Shown here: positions 41,660 through 51,447 of the stretch, one piece after another
Position numbering within the stretch: the stretch's first letter is position 1
How the letters are laid out: every line of letters begins with the position of its first letter
NCBI RefSeq assembly: GCF_002117915.1
Contig: NZ_BDJB01000001.1
Location: 124,001 to 188,000 of the forward strand
Direction of reading: 5' to 3'
DNA: 64,000 bases
DNA from: Sphingomonas sp. TZW2008
GTDB taxonomy: Bacteria > Pseudomonadota > Alphaproteobacteria > Sphingomonadales > Sphingomonadaceae
Program-made: the position numbers and the translations under genes
Notes under the pieces: generated by a model
Databases searched by the model: none
What the model was told of the DNA's origin: nothing
Seen by the model: only the letters and a program-made list of their open reading frames with translations

Positions 41660-42272
41660 GCCATCGCGCTCGGGAACCGTCTTTCTCCTCGCCGCAACGC
41701 TCGCGACCGCCGCGTGCGATAAGCAAAGCCCCGCGCCGGAGCAAGCGAACGTCGCCGCGACCGCCCCGGCGACGCCAGACGAGGTTGCGCCCGACGAGGT
41801 CGTGTCGAGCAGCAAGGCGGCGGCGCCCGCCTCGGGCGCGGTCGACCGCACGCACAAGGGGGAGGCGGCGCCGGCGCTCGCCTTTGTCGATCCCGCGGGG
41901 AAGAAGGTGACGCTGGCCGATTTCCGCGGCCGGCCGGTGCTGCTCAACCTGTGGGCGACGTGGTGCGCACCGTGCATCAAGGAGATGCCGAGCCTCGATG
42001 CCGCGGCGGCGGGCGCGGAGGATCGCGTCCGCGTCCTCGCCGTCAGCCAGGACATGCAGCGCGAGAAGGTTGCGCCCTTCTTCGCGCAGCGCAAGCTGAC
42101 GCACCTCGCGCCGTACACCGACGCCGACATGGGGCTGAGCCTCCACTATCGCGTCAACCTGCCGACGACGATCATGTTCGACGCCGCCGGCCGCGAGCTG
42201 TGGCGCGTCAGCGGCGCGCTCGACTGGAACGGCGCGGCGGCCAAGGCTTTGATCGCCGAGGCGACGGCCTAA
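41658..42272 (+). CDS. TlpA/ResA-like thioredoxin-fold lipoprotein
   Basis: The 204-residue protein has a signal peptide with a possible lipobox ([11 protein letters not shown]), an Ala/Pro-rich linker and a thioredoxin-like domain with the active site [16 protein letters not shown]. It is probably an extracytoplasmic thiol-disulfide reductase. A GGA lies seven bases before the ATG. It is divergent from argH and its stop codon overlaps the convergent queA stop by four bases. Confidence 0.9.
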   Translation: MPSRSGTVFLLAATLATAACDKQSPAPEQANVAATAPATPDEVAPDEVVSSSKAAAPASGAVDRTHKGEAAPALAFVDPAGKKVTLADFRGRPVLLNLWATWCAPCIKEMPSLDAAAAGAEDRVRVLAVSQDMQREKVAPFFAQRKLTHLAPYTDADMGLSLHYRVNLPTTIMFDAAGRELWRVSGALDWNGAAAKALIAEATA

Positions 42273-43294
42273 GGCAGCAGCAGCGAGGCGTCGCCGTAGG
42301 AGTAGAAGCGATACTCATGCGCGATCGCGTGCGCATAGGCCGCCTGCATCCGCTCCAGCCCCATCAGCGCCGAGACCAGCATGAACAGCGTCGAGCGCGG
42401 CAGATGGAAGTTGGTGACGAGGCCGTCGATGCCGCGGAAGCGGTAGCCCGGCGTGATGAAGATCGACGTGTCGCCCTCGAATGGGCGAACGATGCCGTCC
42501 TCCCCACTCGCGCTCTCGATCAGCCGCAGCGACGTGGTACCGACCGCGATCACGCGCCCGCCGCGCGCGCGCACGGCGTTGAGGCGATCGGCGGTGGCGG
42601 CGTCGATCCGGCCCCATTCGGCGTGCATCGCATGATCGTCGGTATCATCGGCTTTCACCGGCAGGAACGTGCCCGCGCCGACGTGCAGCGTCAGCGTCGC
42701 GTGATCGATCCCCGACGCGGCCAGCGAAGCCATCAGTTCGGGCGTGAAGTGCAGCGCCGCGGTGGGCGCGGCGACCGCGCCGGCTTCGCGCGCGAACATC
42801 GTCTGGTAATCGTCGGCGTCGCGCGCGTCGGTCGGGCGCTTGGCGGCGATATACGGCGGCAGCGGCATGCGGCCGGCGCGTTCGAGCAGCAGCTCGACCG
42901 GCTCATCGCCCACGAAATCGAGCGCGAAGCTACCGTCGGCGGCGCGATCGTTCGCGACCGCCGAGACGCCGTTACCGAAATCGATCGTGTCGCCGTCGCG
43001 CAGCCGCTTGGCGTTGCGCACGAACGCGCGCCAGCGGCGCGGCCCCTCGCGCTTATGCAGCGTTGCGCCGATCTTCGCCGCGCCGCGCGTCCCCTCAAGC
43101 TGCGCAGGGATCACGCGCGTGTCGTTGAATACCAGCAGGTCGCCCGCGCGCAGCGCCGCGGGCAGATCACCGACCGAGCGGTCGTGCAGGCCGGCGGCAT
43201 CGACGACGAGCATTCGCGCCGCGTCACGTGGGCTCGCCGGACGCAGCGCGATCCGCTCGGGTGGCAGCGCGAAATCGAACAGGTCGACATTCAT
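42269..43294 (-). CDS. queA: QueA, tRNA preQ1 ribosyltransferase-isomerase
   Basis: QueA transfers and isomerises the ribosyl part of SAM to form epoxyqueuosine in tRNA. The 341-residue protein has family segments: [71 protein letters not shown] and [20 protein letters not shown]. It lies 26 bases downstream of the cyclophilin gene. Confidence 0.96.
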   Translation of the reverse strand: MNVDLFDFALPPERIALRPASPRDAARMLVVDAAGLHDRSVGDLPAALRAGDLLVFNDTRVIPAQLEGTRGAAKIGATLHKREGPRRWRAFVRNAKRLRDGDTIDFGNGVSAVANDRAADGSFALDFVGDEPVELLLERAGRMPLPPYIAAKRPTDARDADDYQTMFAREAGAVAAPTAALHFTPELMASLAASGIDHATLTLHVGAGTFLPVKADDTDDHAMHAEWGRIDAATADRLNAVRARGGRVIAVGTTSLRLIESASGEDGIVRPFEGDTSIFITPGYRFRGIDGLVTNFHLPRSTLFMLVSALMGLERMQAAYAHAIAHEYRFYSYGDASLLLP

Positions 43295-43320
43295 GCGGGT
43301 ACGGTCGGCGGCGGTGCCGC

Positions 43321-44004
43321 TTACTTGCGCGTCGCCGGCTTCGTTCCAGGCAGCGTCACCGGCGGGCCGAGCGCGGGGGCGGGCGCCGATGGTGCGGCCT
43401 GATAGGGCGGCGGATTGTCTGCGGCGATATACGCGTGGAGAATCCGCGTCGGGTTCGTCGGCGGCTCGCCGCGCTCGATCGCATCGACATATTGCATGCC
43501 CTGCAGCACGCGGCCGAAAACGGTATACTTGTTGTCGAGGCTGAGCCGCGGCTGGAAGACGATGTAGAACTGGCTGTTTGCACTGTTCTCCGCTTCCGCC
43601 CGTGCCATCGCCACCGCGCCGCGCACGTGCGGCAGGTAATTGAACTCGGCCTTGACGTCGGGCAGCTCGGACCCGCCGCTGCCGTCGCCCTTCGGGTCGC
43701 CGCCTTGCGCCATGAAGCCATCGATCACGCGATGAAACGTCAGGCCGTCGTAGAAGTGGCGGCGCGTCAGATTCTTGATCCGCCGCACCGTATCGGGGGC
43801 GACATCGGGGCGCAGCCAGATCGACACCCGCCCGCCAGTCGAAAGATCGAGCAGCCAGGTGTTCTCGAGATCGGTCGTCGGCGGCGGGGTGTAGCGCGTC
43901 GCCGGCTTTGCCGCCGCGGCGTCCTGCGGCTTGTCTCTCGCCAGCGCCGGCGCGGCGAGCAGCGCGCCGAGCATCGCGATCATTCCCAGAAAACGCATCG
44001 TCAT
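43321..44004 (-). CDS. Periplasmic cyclophilin-type peptidyl-prolyl isomerase
   Basis: The 227-residue protein begins with a signal peptide ([20 protein letters not shown]) and contains the cyclophilin core: [40 protein letters not shown] and [19 protein letters not shown]. It should catalyse proline isomerisation in the periplasm. A Pro-rich C-terminal tail follows. The segment 44005-44090 between it and coaD shows no further gene. Confidence 0.93.
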   Translation of the reverse strand: MTMRFLGMIAMLGALLAAPALARDKPQDAAAAKPATRYTPPPTTDLENTWLLDLSTGGRVSIWLRPDVAPDTVRRIKNLTRRHFYDGLTFHRVIDGFMAQGGDPKGDGSGGSELPDVKAEFNYLPHVRGAVAMARAEAENSANSQFYIVFQPRLSLDNKYTVFGRVLQGMQYVDAIERGEPPTNPTRILHAYIAADNPPPYQAAPSAPAPALGPPVTLPGTKPATRK

Positions 44005-44090
44005 CCCAACCAGATCATCGTCGGGCGCCCGTAGACCAGAACGCAGCTTGCGCCAATCTGAACTGCGGCGTGGCGACTGCAGCGTCGAGG

Positions 44091-44597
44091 TCAGCCCCCG
44101 CGACGGCCGGTCAGCGCGACGCGCGCGACCACTTCGTCGCGCACCGCCGGCGTCACGAACTTGCCGATCTCGCCGCCGAACACCGCGATCTCCTTCACCA
44201 GCCGGCTGGCGATCGGCTGCAGCGCGACGTCGGCCATCAGGAAGACCGTCTCGATGCGGCTGTTGAGCTGCTGGTTCATGCCCGCCATCTGATATTCGTA
44301 CTCGAAATCGGCGACGGCGCGCAGCCCGCGGACGATTACGCTTGCACCCTCGCGCTCGGCGAAATCCATCAGCAGCAGGTCGAAGCTGACGACGCGGATA
44401 TCGGCGTCAAGCGAGGCGCATTCGCGCTCCACCATCGCCATCCGCTCGTCGAGGTTGAACATCGGGCTCTTCGACGGATTGGTGGTGACGCCGATCACCA
44501 GCCGGTCAACGAGCTTCGCGCCGCGCCGGATGATGTCCATGTGGCCGAGCGTGATTGGATCGAAGGTACCGGGGTAGACGCCGATGCGCGTGGTCAT
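44091..44597 (-). CDS. coaD: Phosphopantetheine adenylyltransferase
   Basis: CoaD makes dephospho-CoA from 4'-phosphopantetheine and ATP. The 168-residue protein has the nucleotidyltransferase motif GVYPGTFDPITLGHMDIIRR, RGLRAVADFEYEYQMAGMNQ and the C-terminal SRLVKEIAVFGGEIGKFV. The ATG at 44597 is chosen; a TTG two codons upstream overlaps the ispA stop. It is the third gene of xseB-ispA-coaD. Confidence 0.95.
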   Translation of the reverse strand: MTTRIGVYPGTFDPITLGHMDIIRRGAKLVDRLVIGVTTNPSKSPMFNLDERMAMVERECASLDADIRVVSFDLLLMDFAEREGASVIVRGLRAVADFEYEYQMAGMNQQLNSRIETVFLMADVALQPIASRLVKEIAVFGGEIGKFVTPAVRDEVVARVALTGRRGG

Positions 44598-44599
44598 GC

Positions 44600-45496
44600 T
44601 CAATGATCCCTTGCGAGTACGAAACGCGCGATGTCGCGCAGCAGATCGGCTTCGGGGCCGTAGGACCGCAGATGCTCAATCGCCTGGTCGACGAGCATGC
44701 GGCAGCGCGTGCGTGCCGGCTCGACGCCCAGCAGCGAGACGAACGTCTCCTTGCCGGCGCCCGCATCCTTGCGCAGCTTCTTGCCCGCCAGCGCCTCGTC
44801 GCCCTCGACGTCGAGCAAATCGTCGACGATCTGGAAGGCGAGCCCGATGTCGCGGGCATAGCCGCGCAGGTGCGTGCGCCCCTCCGGCGGCACACGGCCG
44901 AGGATCGCGCCCGCCTCCACCGCGGCGGCGATCAGCGCGCCGGTCTTCATCGCCTGCAGCCGCGTGACGGTGGCGAGGTCGAACGTGGTGCGTTCCGCCT
45001 CCAGGTCCATCATCTGCCCGCCCGCCATGCCCGACGGGCCGGCGGCGCGCGCGAGATCGAGCAGCAGCTCGCTGCGCACGAACGGATCGGGATGCGTCGC
45101 CGGGTCGGCGAGCACCTCGAACGCCAGCGCGTGGAGGCAATCGCCGGCGAGGATCGCGGTCGCCTCATCGAACGCCTTATGCACCGTCGGGCGCCCGCGC
45201 CGCACGTCGTCGTCGTCCATCGCGGGCAGATCGTCGTGGATCAGCGAGTAGACGTGGATCGCCTCTAGCGCGACCGCGACACGGCCGGCGCAATCCCGGT
45301 CGCAGCCGAACAGCTGCGCGGTCGCGAACACCAGCAGCGGGCGCAGCCGCTTGCCGCCGTCGATCGCGGCGTGTCGCATCGCGCGGTAGAGGTTGGCGCG
45401 CGCGTCGTCGGGGACCGCGAGCAGCACGTCGAACCGCGCGTCGATCTCGCGCGCGGTGTCCGCGAGGGCCGCGGCAAGCGCTGGCGAAGGGCTCAT
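44600..45496 (-). CDS. ispA: Farnesyl/geranyl diphosphate synthase
   Basis: IspA condenses isopentenyl diphosphate with allylic diphosphates. The 298-residue protein has GGKRLRPLLVFATAQLFG, the first Asp-rich motif in YSLIHDDLPAMDDDDVRRGR, and the second in LAFQIVDDLLDVEGDE. The ATG at 45496 overlaps the xseB stop by four bases. This xseB-ispA order is widespread. Confidence 0.95.
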   Translation of the reverse strand: MSPSPALAAALADTAREIDARFDVLLAVPDDARANLYRAMRHAAIDGGKRLRPLLVFATAQLFGCDRDCAGRVAVALEAIHVYSLIHDDLPAMDDDDVRRGRPTVHKAFDEATAILAGDCLHALAFEVLADPATHPDPFVRSELLLDLARAAGPSGMAGGQMMDLEAERTTFDLATVTRLQAMKTGALIAAAVEAGAILGRVPPEGRTHLRGYARDIGLAFQIVDDLLDVEGDEALAGKKLRKDAGAGKETFVSLLGVEPARTRCRMLVDQAIEHLRSYGPEADLLRDIARFVLARDH

Positions 45497-45741
45497 CCCG
45501 CAGCGAAGGGGGTGGTGGTAGCGCGGCCCTGCGCGTCGAGCCGGATCGCCTCGATCCGCGCCTGCGCAGCGTCGAGCCGCTCGGCACAGCGCGCGCGTAG
45601 GGCGTTGCCGCGCTCGTACAGCGCGATCGCGTCCTGTAGCGGCGTATCGCCCGATTCCAGCCGCGCGACGATGCCTTCCAGCTCCTTCAGCGCCGCCTCG
45701 AACGTCAGACTCTCGACGTCGGTATCCATCGCGGTATCCAT
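45493..45741 (-). CDS. xseB: Exodeoxyribonuclease VII small subunit
   Basis: XseB is the small subunit of ExoVII, which degrades single-stranded DNA. The 82-residue protein has the family pattern SLTFEAALKELEGIVARLES, then GDTPLQDAIALYERGNALR. Two internal ATGs (codons 1 and 5) are both possible starts. It is divergent from the aldehyde dehydrogenase with 71 bases between. Confidence 0.93.
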   Translation of the reverse strand: MDTAMDTDVESLTFEAALKELEGIVARLESGDTPLQDAIALYERGNALRARCAERLDAAQARIEAIRLDAQGRATTTPFAAG

Positions 45742-45812
45742 GGCCCGCGCTATGCGGCACAGCGGGCGAGGGGGTCAAGGATACGCGCCGCGCGGCGTTC
45801 GTTAGGGCAGCC

Positions 45813-47171
45813 ATGTTCCAAAGCATCGACCCCGCGACCGGCATGCCCGGCGCCACCTTCGCCGAATTGACCGACGCCGAGATCGAGGTGCGCGTCGCGC
45901 GCGCGCAACAGACCTTCGTCGAGTGGCGGCTGACCGATCTTGCGACGCGCAGCGCGCTGCTCGAGAAGATCGCCGAGGCGTTCGAGGCGGACAAGCGCCG
46001 GCTTGCCGAGATCGCGACACGCGAGATGGGCAAGACGCTCAAATCGTCGCTGGCGGAGGTCGAGAAATGCGCCGCGGGCTTCCGCTACTACGCGCAGAAC
46101 GGGCCGGCGATGCTCGAGCCGCGCCGTGTCGCGGTGCCGGGCGGTACGGCGACGACGCACTATCTGCCGATTGGCGCGGTGCTGGCCGTCATGCCGTGGA
46201 ACTTCCCCTATTGGCAGGTCGTGCGCTTCGCCGCGCCGACGATCATGGCGGGCAACGTCGGGCTGCTGAAACATGCGTCGATCTGCCAGGGCGTGGCCGC
46301 GGCGATCGAGGAGATGATCATCGCCGCGGGTGCGCCCGCCGGCTTGTTCCAGAACCTCGCGATCAAGAGCGGCAAGGTCGCCGCGCTGATCGCCGACGAG
46401 CGCATCGCCGCGGTGACGCTGACGGGCAGCGAGGAGGCGGGATCGAAGGTCGCGGCGGCGGCAGGCGCGGCGCTCAAGAAGGTCGTGCTCGAACTCGGCG
46501 GGTCCGATCCGTTCGTCGTCATGCCGTCGGCCGATCTCGATCTCGCCGCCAAGACCGCGGTTACCGCACGGATCCAGAACACCGGCCAGTCATGCATCTG
46601 CGCCAAGCGCATGATCGTGCATGCCGACGTCTACGACGCGTTCCTGGAGCGCTTTTCCGCGGGGATGAAGGCGGTCGTCGCGGGCGATCCGATGGACGGC
46701 GCGAGCGATATGGGGCCGCTGTCGAGCGAGGAACAGCGCCAGACGGTGGTCGATCAACTCGCCCAGATCGAGGCGGCGGGCGGCCGGCTGCTGTTCGGCG
46801 GCGAGGCACTGCCGGGCAAGGGCGCCTATATGTCCGCCGGCATTCTCGTCGACGTGCCGATCGACCATCCCGCGGCGCAGGAGGAATTGTTCGGCCCGGT
46901 CGCGATGGTGTTCAAAGCTGATAGCATCGATGCCGCAATCGCGCTCGCCAACGATGTGCCGTTCGGCCTCGGCGCGTCGGTATGGACCAACGATGCGAGC
47001 GAGCGCGATCGCTTCGCGCGTGACATCGCGTCGGGCATGATGGCGGTCAACAAGATGCTCGCCTCGACGCCCGAGGCGCCGTTCGGCGGGATCAAGCGAT
47101 CGGGGCACGGCCGCGAGCTCGGCAGCCACGGGCTGCACGAGTTCATGAACCTGAAGACGGTGTTCGACTGA
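45813..47171 (+). CDS. NAD(P)-dependent aldehyde dehydrogenase (Sad/succinate-semialdehyde type)
   Basis: The 452-residue protein is close in length to E. coli Sad (YneI). It has the ALDH segments VMPWNFPYWQVVRFAAPTIM, LTGSEEAGSKVAAAAG, the Glu-containing VVLELGGSDPFVVM and the catalytic Cys in NTGQSCICAKRMIVH. Succinate semialdehyde is the likely substrate by family resemblance. It is a single gene between xseB and a small convergent gene. Confidence 0.88.
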   Translation: MFQSIDPATGMPGATFAELTDAEIEVRVARAQQTFVEWRLTDLATRSALLEKIAEAFEADKRRLAEIATREMGKTLKSSLAEVEKCAAGFRYYAQNGPAMLEPRRVAVPGGTATTHYLPIGAVLAVMPWNFPYWQVVRFAAPTIMAGNVGLLKHASICQGVAAAIEEMIIAAGAPAGLFQNLAIKSGKVAALIADERIAAVTLTGSEEAGSKVAAAAGAALKKVVLELGGSDPFVVMPSADLDLAAKTAVTARIQNTGQSCICAKRMIVHADVYDAFLERFSAGMKAVVAGDPMDGASDMGPLSSEEQRQTVVDQLAQIEAAGGRLLFGGEALPGKGAYMSAGILVDVPIDHPAAQEELFGPVAMVFKADSIDAAIALANDVPFGLGASVWTNDASERDRFARDIASGMMAVNKMLASTPEAPFGGIKRSGHGRELGSHGLHEFMNLKTVFD

Positions 47172-47175
47172 CGCG

Positions 47176-47382
47176 TCAGCGCGTCAGCCGGTCCGCGGTC
47201 CAGGTGACGAGGATCGACGCGCTGGCGAGCCCCAGATCGAGCGCAGCGCGAAAGCGCTCGGGCGCCACGTCGCCGGCGCGGTGCGTCAGGATCTCGATAT
47301 CGGCGCGCGGCGGATTGGCGGCGGCGAGCGCGGTGAGCGACAGCACACCGGCGGCGAGAGCGATCTGGCGGCGCTTGCTCAT
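47176..47382 (-). CDS. Small uncharacterised protein with an N-terminal membrane or signal segment
   Basis: The 68-residue frame begins MSKRRQIALAAGVLSLTALA and continues with a short polar region ending TWTADRLTR. It has a signal-like N-terminus and no recognised domain. It lies tail to tail with the aldehyde dehydrogenase (four bases between stops) and downstream of the GGDEF gene on the same strand. Codon bias fits its neighbours. Function unknown. Confidence 0.5.
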   Translation of the reverse strand: MSKRRQIALAAGVLSLTALAAANPPRADIEILTHRAGDVAPERFRAALDLGLASASILVTWTADRLTR

Positions 47383-47450
47383 GCCCCGTGCGTACCGCAC
47401 GCGCGACATCGGCGCAATCACCCGCCGACGCGCCAACTGGCCGGCGGCGA

Positions 47451-49133
47451 TCAGGCGGCAATCGCCACCGGCGGGGCGACGCGGGCGCGGTCGCGCCCCG
47501 CTGCCTTCGCGATGAACAGCGCCTGATCGGCGCCGCGGTACAGCCGCTTCCATTCGGCCTCATCGCGGACGCACCCTTCGCCGATGCCGAGCGAGGCGGT
47601 GACGCCGATGTCGAACGGCATGCGCTCGGCACGGATCGCGGCGAGCAGCGCGTCCGCTTCGACCGACGCGCCGGCCTGACTGAGCAGCGCGAACTCCTCG
47701 CCGCCGAGCCGCGCGACGAGTGCGCTGTGCGGTGCTGCCCGGCGCAGCACGCGCGCCATGATCCGCAGCACCTCGTCGCCGCCGTCGTGGCCGAGCGTGT
47801 CGTTGACCGTCTTGAAATGATCGATGTCGACGATGACGAGCTGCTGCTCGCCCGCGCGACCGATCGCCTCGCGCAGGAACGCGCGCCGGTTCATCAGCCC
47901 GGTCAGCGGATCGTGATCGGCGAGCGCGAGCGCGGCCACCTCGCCCTCCAGCGCCGCGTCGCGCTCGCGCGCCAGCAGCCGGGTACGATAAGCGATCGCG
48001 AGGCTCGACAGCAGCGCCTCCGCCGCCATCGCGGCGAGCGTCGAATTGTCGAGCAGGAAGCTCCACGCCAAGAGGTGGAAATTGCCCGCGACGCGCACTG
48101 CGGCGAGCAGGATCGGCAGCGCCCAGGCGTAGGCGAATAGGCGCAGGTAATCGCTCTTGCGTCGCCACGCCTGCCACAGGACAGGCACGCTCACCGCGAT
48201 GACGAGGAGGAAACTGGCGGCGTATAGCCGATCGAGCAGCACGACGTTCCAGCTCGACGCAGCGACGAACAGGATCGCGCTGCCCATGATGATGGCCGAC
48301 GCGCTGCTGATGAGGACGCTGAGCCAGCCGCGGAGCACGCGCTGCTCGAAGAAGGTGCGGGCAAAGGCGAGCGCAGCGGCAGCGGACGCGGCGAGCGTCA
48401 GATAGTTGAGCTCGAGCCGGATATTGTTGGCATAGCCGGGAAAGACCCAGGCGAACGCGCCCGACGACGAGAAGGCGTAGCAGCCGAGCATCGCGAGCAT
48501 CGTGCAATAGGCGAGCTGGAAGCGGTGCCGCTGCGCCGCCCACAGCGCGACATTGTAGACCAGCAAGGACAGGCACAGCCCGCCGAACGCGCCGTACAGC
48601 GCAGCGAGAAGCAGGTTGGACGACTGGCTCTGCGCAGGTGTCGCAAGTCGCGCGCCGAGCACGACGCCGCGCAGGTTCGCGGCATCTTCCACCCGCCACA
48701 GCAGCCGGACTAGCGGCGCCCCGCGCGTCTCTAGCGGCAGTTCGGCAATCGCGCCGAGCTGGATCGTGCCCGCCAGCGCGCGACCATCAAGTCGGCTCAC
48801 CGCGACGTGCCCGTCGCCGTAGACCGCCCAGATCGTGACCGCGCGTTGCCACAGGCTCGCCATCCGCAAGCGTCTATCGCCGCTGATCGAAAGCGCGGCG
48901 GAGCGTACCCAATAGTCGCCGGGCCCGAACGTGGTCTGCGCGCTCGTGCAATCGTAACGCCCGGCGGCACGCAGCATCGCGCGCGGCGTATCGCCGGGCT
49001 GGACACGCGCGACGCATGTGGCGACTGGCTCGCCGACGAGGCCGGTCTGCGCCGATGCCGGCGCCGCCAGTATCAACATGCCTAAAACGATCGCTACCAG
49101 CGACCAGAACCAACCTCGATCATGCCCCCGCAT
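47451..49133 (-). CDS. Membrane diguanylate cyclase with 7TMR-DISM-like region
   Basis: The 560-residue protein has a signal peptide (to about residue 29), a periplasmic sensory domain, about seven membrane helices (residues ~175-390) and a C-terminal GGDEF domain (DPLTGLMNRRAFLREAIGRA, VDIDHFKTVNDTLGHDGGDE). The active-site loop is GGEEF, expected to be active in making c-di-GMP. The RxxD inhibitory site normally nine residues before it is absent (P and A at those positions), so product feedback may be weak. It could influence motility, but no gene link shows this. Confidence 0.9.
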   Translation of the reverse strand: MRGHDRGWFWSLVAIVLGMLILAAPASAQTGLVGEPVATCVARVQPGDTPRAMLRAAGRYDCTSAQTTFGPGDYWVRSAALSISGDRRLRMASLWQRAVTIWAVYGDGHVAVSRLDGRALAGTIQLGAIAELPLETRGAPLVRLLWRVEDAANLRGVVLGARLATPAQSQSSNLLLAALYGAFGGLCLSLLVYNVALWAAQRHRFQLAYCTMLAMLGCYAFSSSGAFAWVFPGYANNIRLELNYLTLAASAAAALAFARTFFEQRVLRGWLSVLISSASAIIMGSAILFVAASSWNVVLLDRLYAASFLLVIAVSVPVLWQAWRRKSDYLRLFAYAWALPILLAAVRVAGNFHLLAWSFLLDNSTLAAMAAEALLSSLAIAYRTRLLARERDAALEGEVAALALADHDPLTGLMNRRAFLREAIGRAGEQQLVIVDIDHFKTVNDTLGHDGGDEVLRIMARVLRRAAPHSALVARLGGEEFALLSQAGASVEADALLAAIRAERMPFDIGVTASLGIGEGCVRDEAEWKRLYRGADQALFIAKAAGRDRARVAPPVAIAA

Positions 49134-49216
49134 GGCAATCGTCTAGGATTGCCGATACGAAGATTGCGTAAACGCCCTGCCGACGCCGCGGAAGCACGCG
49201 TCGGCAGCCGTGAACG

Positions 49217-51298
49217 CTACTCCTGTGTCGCCCCCTGCGCCGCCGCGGTTGCCGCCGCTCCACGATAGCGATCGAACCAGGCGAGGATCGCGCTCGCCTT
49301 TGCCGCCGATTGCGAGGGGCGGCTGGTGAAGCCGCCGTGGCTCGCGCCCGGCACCTTGACGAGTGCGGTGGGAACGCCCGCGATCTGCAGCGCGGCGTAA
49401 TACTGCTCGCTCTCCGACACCGGGGTGCGATAATCCTCGCTGCCGACGACGACGAGCGTCGGCGTCTTCACGTTGCCGACGAGGCTCAGCGGCGAGCGGT
49501 TCCAGTAGCCCATCGGATCCTCCCACGGCAGCTTCGAGAACCAATAGCGCGACGTGAACAGCGTATTGTCCATCGTCAGCGCCTCGCTGATCCAGTTGAT
49601 CACCGGCTTCTGCGTCGCCGCCGCCTTGAAGCGATTGGTCTTGCCGACGATCCACGCGGTCAGCACGCCGCCGCCCGATCCGCCGGTGACGAACAGGTTG
49701 TTCGGATCGGCGACGCCTTCCGCGATCGTCGCGTCGACCGCCGCCATCAGGTCGTCATAGTCGGCGCTGGGATAGTTCTTGTCGATCAGGTTGGCGAATT
49801 CGGCGCCGTAGGAGGTGGAGCCGCGCGGGTTGGTCCACAGCACGGCGTAGCCTCCTGCGGCGTAGAGCTGCACGTCGGTCGCGAAGCTCGGGCCGTAGGC
49901 GGAGTGTGGGCCGCCGTGGATCTCGAGGATCAGCGGCACGCGCGTCCCCGGCTGCCATCCCGGCGGGGTCGCGAGCCAGGCGTCGATCGGCCGCCCATCG
50001 GGCGCGGTCACCGCCACCTTGCGGACCGGCGCCATCGCCTTCGACGCGGCCATCACCGCGTTGAGCTGCGTCAGCCGGCGCGCCTTGCCGCCGCTCCATA
50101 CCCACACGTCGGCCGGCACCGACGCGTCGCCGCCGGTGTATGCGACCGTGCCACCGCGCGAGACGGAGAAGTCGCCGCCGGTATACGGCCGGTCGAGCCC
50201 ACCGCCGGCGAGGTTGTCGGCCAGCACGTTGACGCGCCCGTCGGTGCCGATCCGCGCGAGCTTGCGCTGTCCCTTGTCATCGTAGGCGGCGTACAACGAT
50301 CGCCCGTCCGCCGCCCAATGCGCGTCCTCGATTGATCGGTCGAGCGCGGCAGTCAGCGATCGCGGCGCGTTCGCCTCGGCATCGCCGACGTAGAGTTCGG
50401 CGTTGGTATAGGCGCGTCGCTTGTCGTCGAAGCCGATCCACGCGATGCGGCTGCCATCGTCGGAGAAACGGGCGTTGCCGTCAGGCCCATCGCGGCGCGT
50501 CAGCGTGCGCATCGCGCCGCTGTCGGCGTCGACCGCGATCACCTCCGAATTCAACACCTGCCGCTCGGCATCCTCGCCGCGGATCGCCGAGAACAGGATC
50601 GTCCGGCCGTCGCGGCTCCACGACAAGGGGCCGCCGTCGTCGAACTTGCCGAACGTCAGCTGCCGCGCCGCGCCGCCGTCCGCGGCGACGACGAACAGAT
50701 GGTCGTAGCCGGGCTTGCGATAGCCGGGCCCGTCGTTGCGATAGGTGACGCGGTCGATCACCTCGAGCGGTTCGGCCCATTTCGCGCCCTCGGGCTTCGC
50801 CGGCGCCTTGCCAAGTGTCGTCGCCTGCCCGGACACCGTCGCGACATAGGCGAGGCGGCGTCCGTCGGGTGACCACGCCAGGCTGTTGGGATCGCTCGGC
50901 AGCCCCGTCACGCGCGCGCTCGCGCCGCTCGCGATCCAGCGGACGAACAGTTGCGATCGCTCGCCGTCGGACGCGACATAGGCGATACGCGTGCCGTCGG
51001 GCGACCAGCGCGGGCTCGATCCGTTGGTCGAGAACGGCGTCTGCCGGCCGCTCGCGACGTCGATCAGCCACAGCGAGGACTGCATCCGATCGGTCATCAC
51101 GTCGCCCGATCGACGGACGTAGACGATCGTGCGCCCGTCAGGGCTGATCTGCGGATCGGCGGCGATCGCCAGGCCGAACAGGTCGTTGCCGGTGAAGCCG
51201 CGCACGGGGCCGTCGACCGGCGCGGCGTTGGGCTGCTGTTGCGCCAGCGCTGGCGTGGCGACGGCGGTACAGGCGAGAAGCAGGGCAAGACGACGCAT
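49217..51298 (-). CDS. Secreted S9 family (prolyl oligopeptidase-like) peptidase
   Basis: The protein (693 residues) has a signal peptide (MRRLALLLACTAVATPALAQ), an N-terminal beta-propeller with TolB/WD-like repeats (ADPQISPDGRTIVYVRRSG, SSPRWSPDGTRIAYVASDG) and a C-terminal alpha/beta hydrolase with nucleophile motif TGGSGGGVLTAW, an Asp in VVGSEDYRTPVSES and a His in GASHGGFTSRPSQ. The second ATG (51298) is preferred because GGAG lies eight bases before it; the first (51304) is too close. It is probably periplasmic and acts on peptides. Confidence 0.92.
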   Translation of the reverse strand: MRRLALLLACTAVATPALAQQQPNAAPVDGPVRGFTGNDLFGLAIAADPQISPDGRTIVYVRRSGDVMTDRMQSSLWLIDVASGRQTPFSTNGSSPRWSPDGTRIAYVASDGERSQLFVRWIASGASARVTGLPSDPNSLAWSPDGRRLAYVATVSGQATTLGKAPAKPEGAKWAEPLEVIDRVTYRNDGPGYRKPGYDHLFVVAADGGAARQLTFGKFDDGGPLSWSRDGRTILFSAIRGEDAERQVLNSEVIAVDADSGAMRTLTRRDGPDGNARFSDDGSRIAWIGFDDKRRAYTNAELYVGDAEANAPRSLTAALDRSIEDAHWAADGRSLYAAYDDKGQRKLARIGTDGRVNVLADNLAGGGLDRPYTGGDFSVSRGGTVAYTGGDASVPADVWVWSGGKARRLTQLNAVMAASKAMAPVRKVAVTAPDGRPIDAWLATPPGWQPGTRVPLILEIHGGPHSAYGPSFATDVQLYAAGGYAVLWTNPRGSTSYGAEFANLIDKNYPSADYDDLMAAVDATIAEGVADPNNLFVTGGSGGGVLTAWIVGKTNRFKAAATQKPVINWISEALTMDNTLFTSRYWFSKLPWEDPMGYWNRSPLSLVGNVKTPTLVVVGSEDYRTPVSESEQYYAALQIAGVPTALVKVPGASHGGFTSRPSQSAAKASAILAWFDRYRGAAATAAAQGATQE

Positions 51299-51447
51299 CG
51301 ACATGTCTCCGGGAAGGATGCGCGCGACTGAAGCCGCATTGCCGCGCTCGCGCAAGCACCACCAGCTTGCGCCATCGCAAGCGCTCGCTTGCGGCGCGTT
51401 GGCGGTACGGCTAGAGATTTGCGAATGCTTTGCAACAGCAGCGTCCG

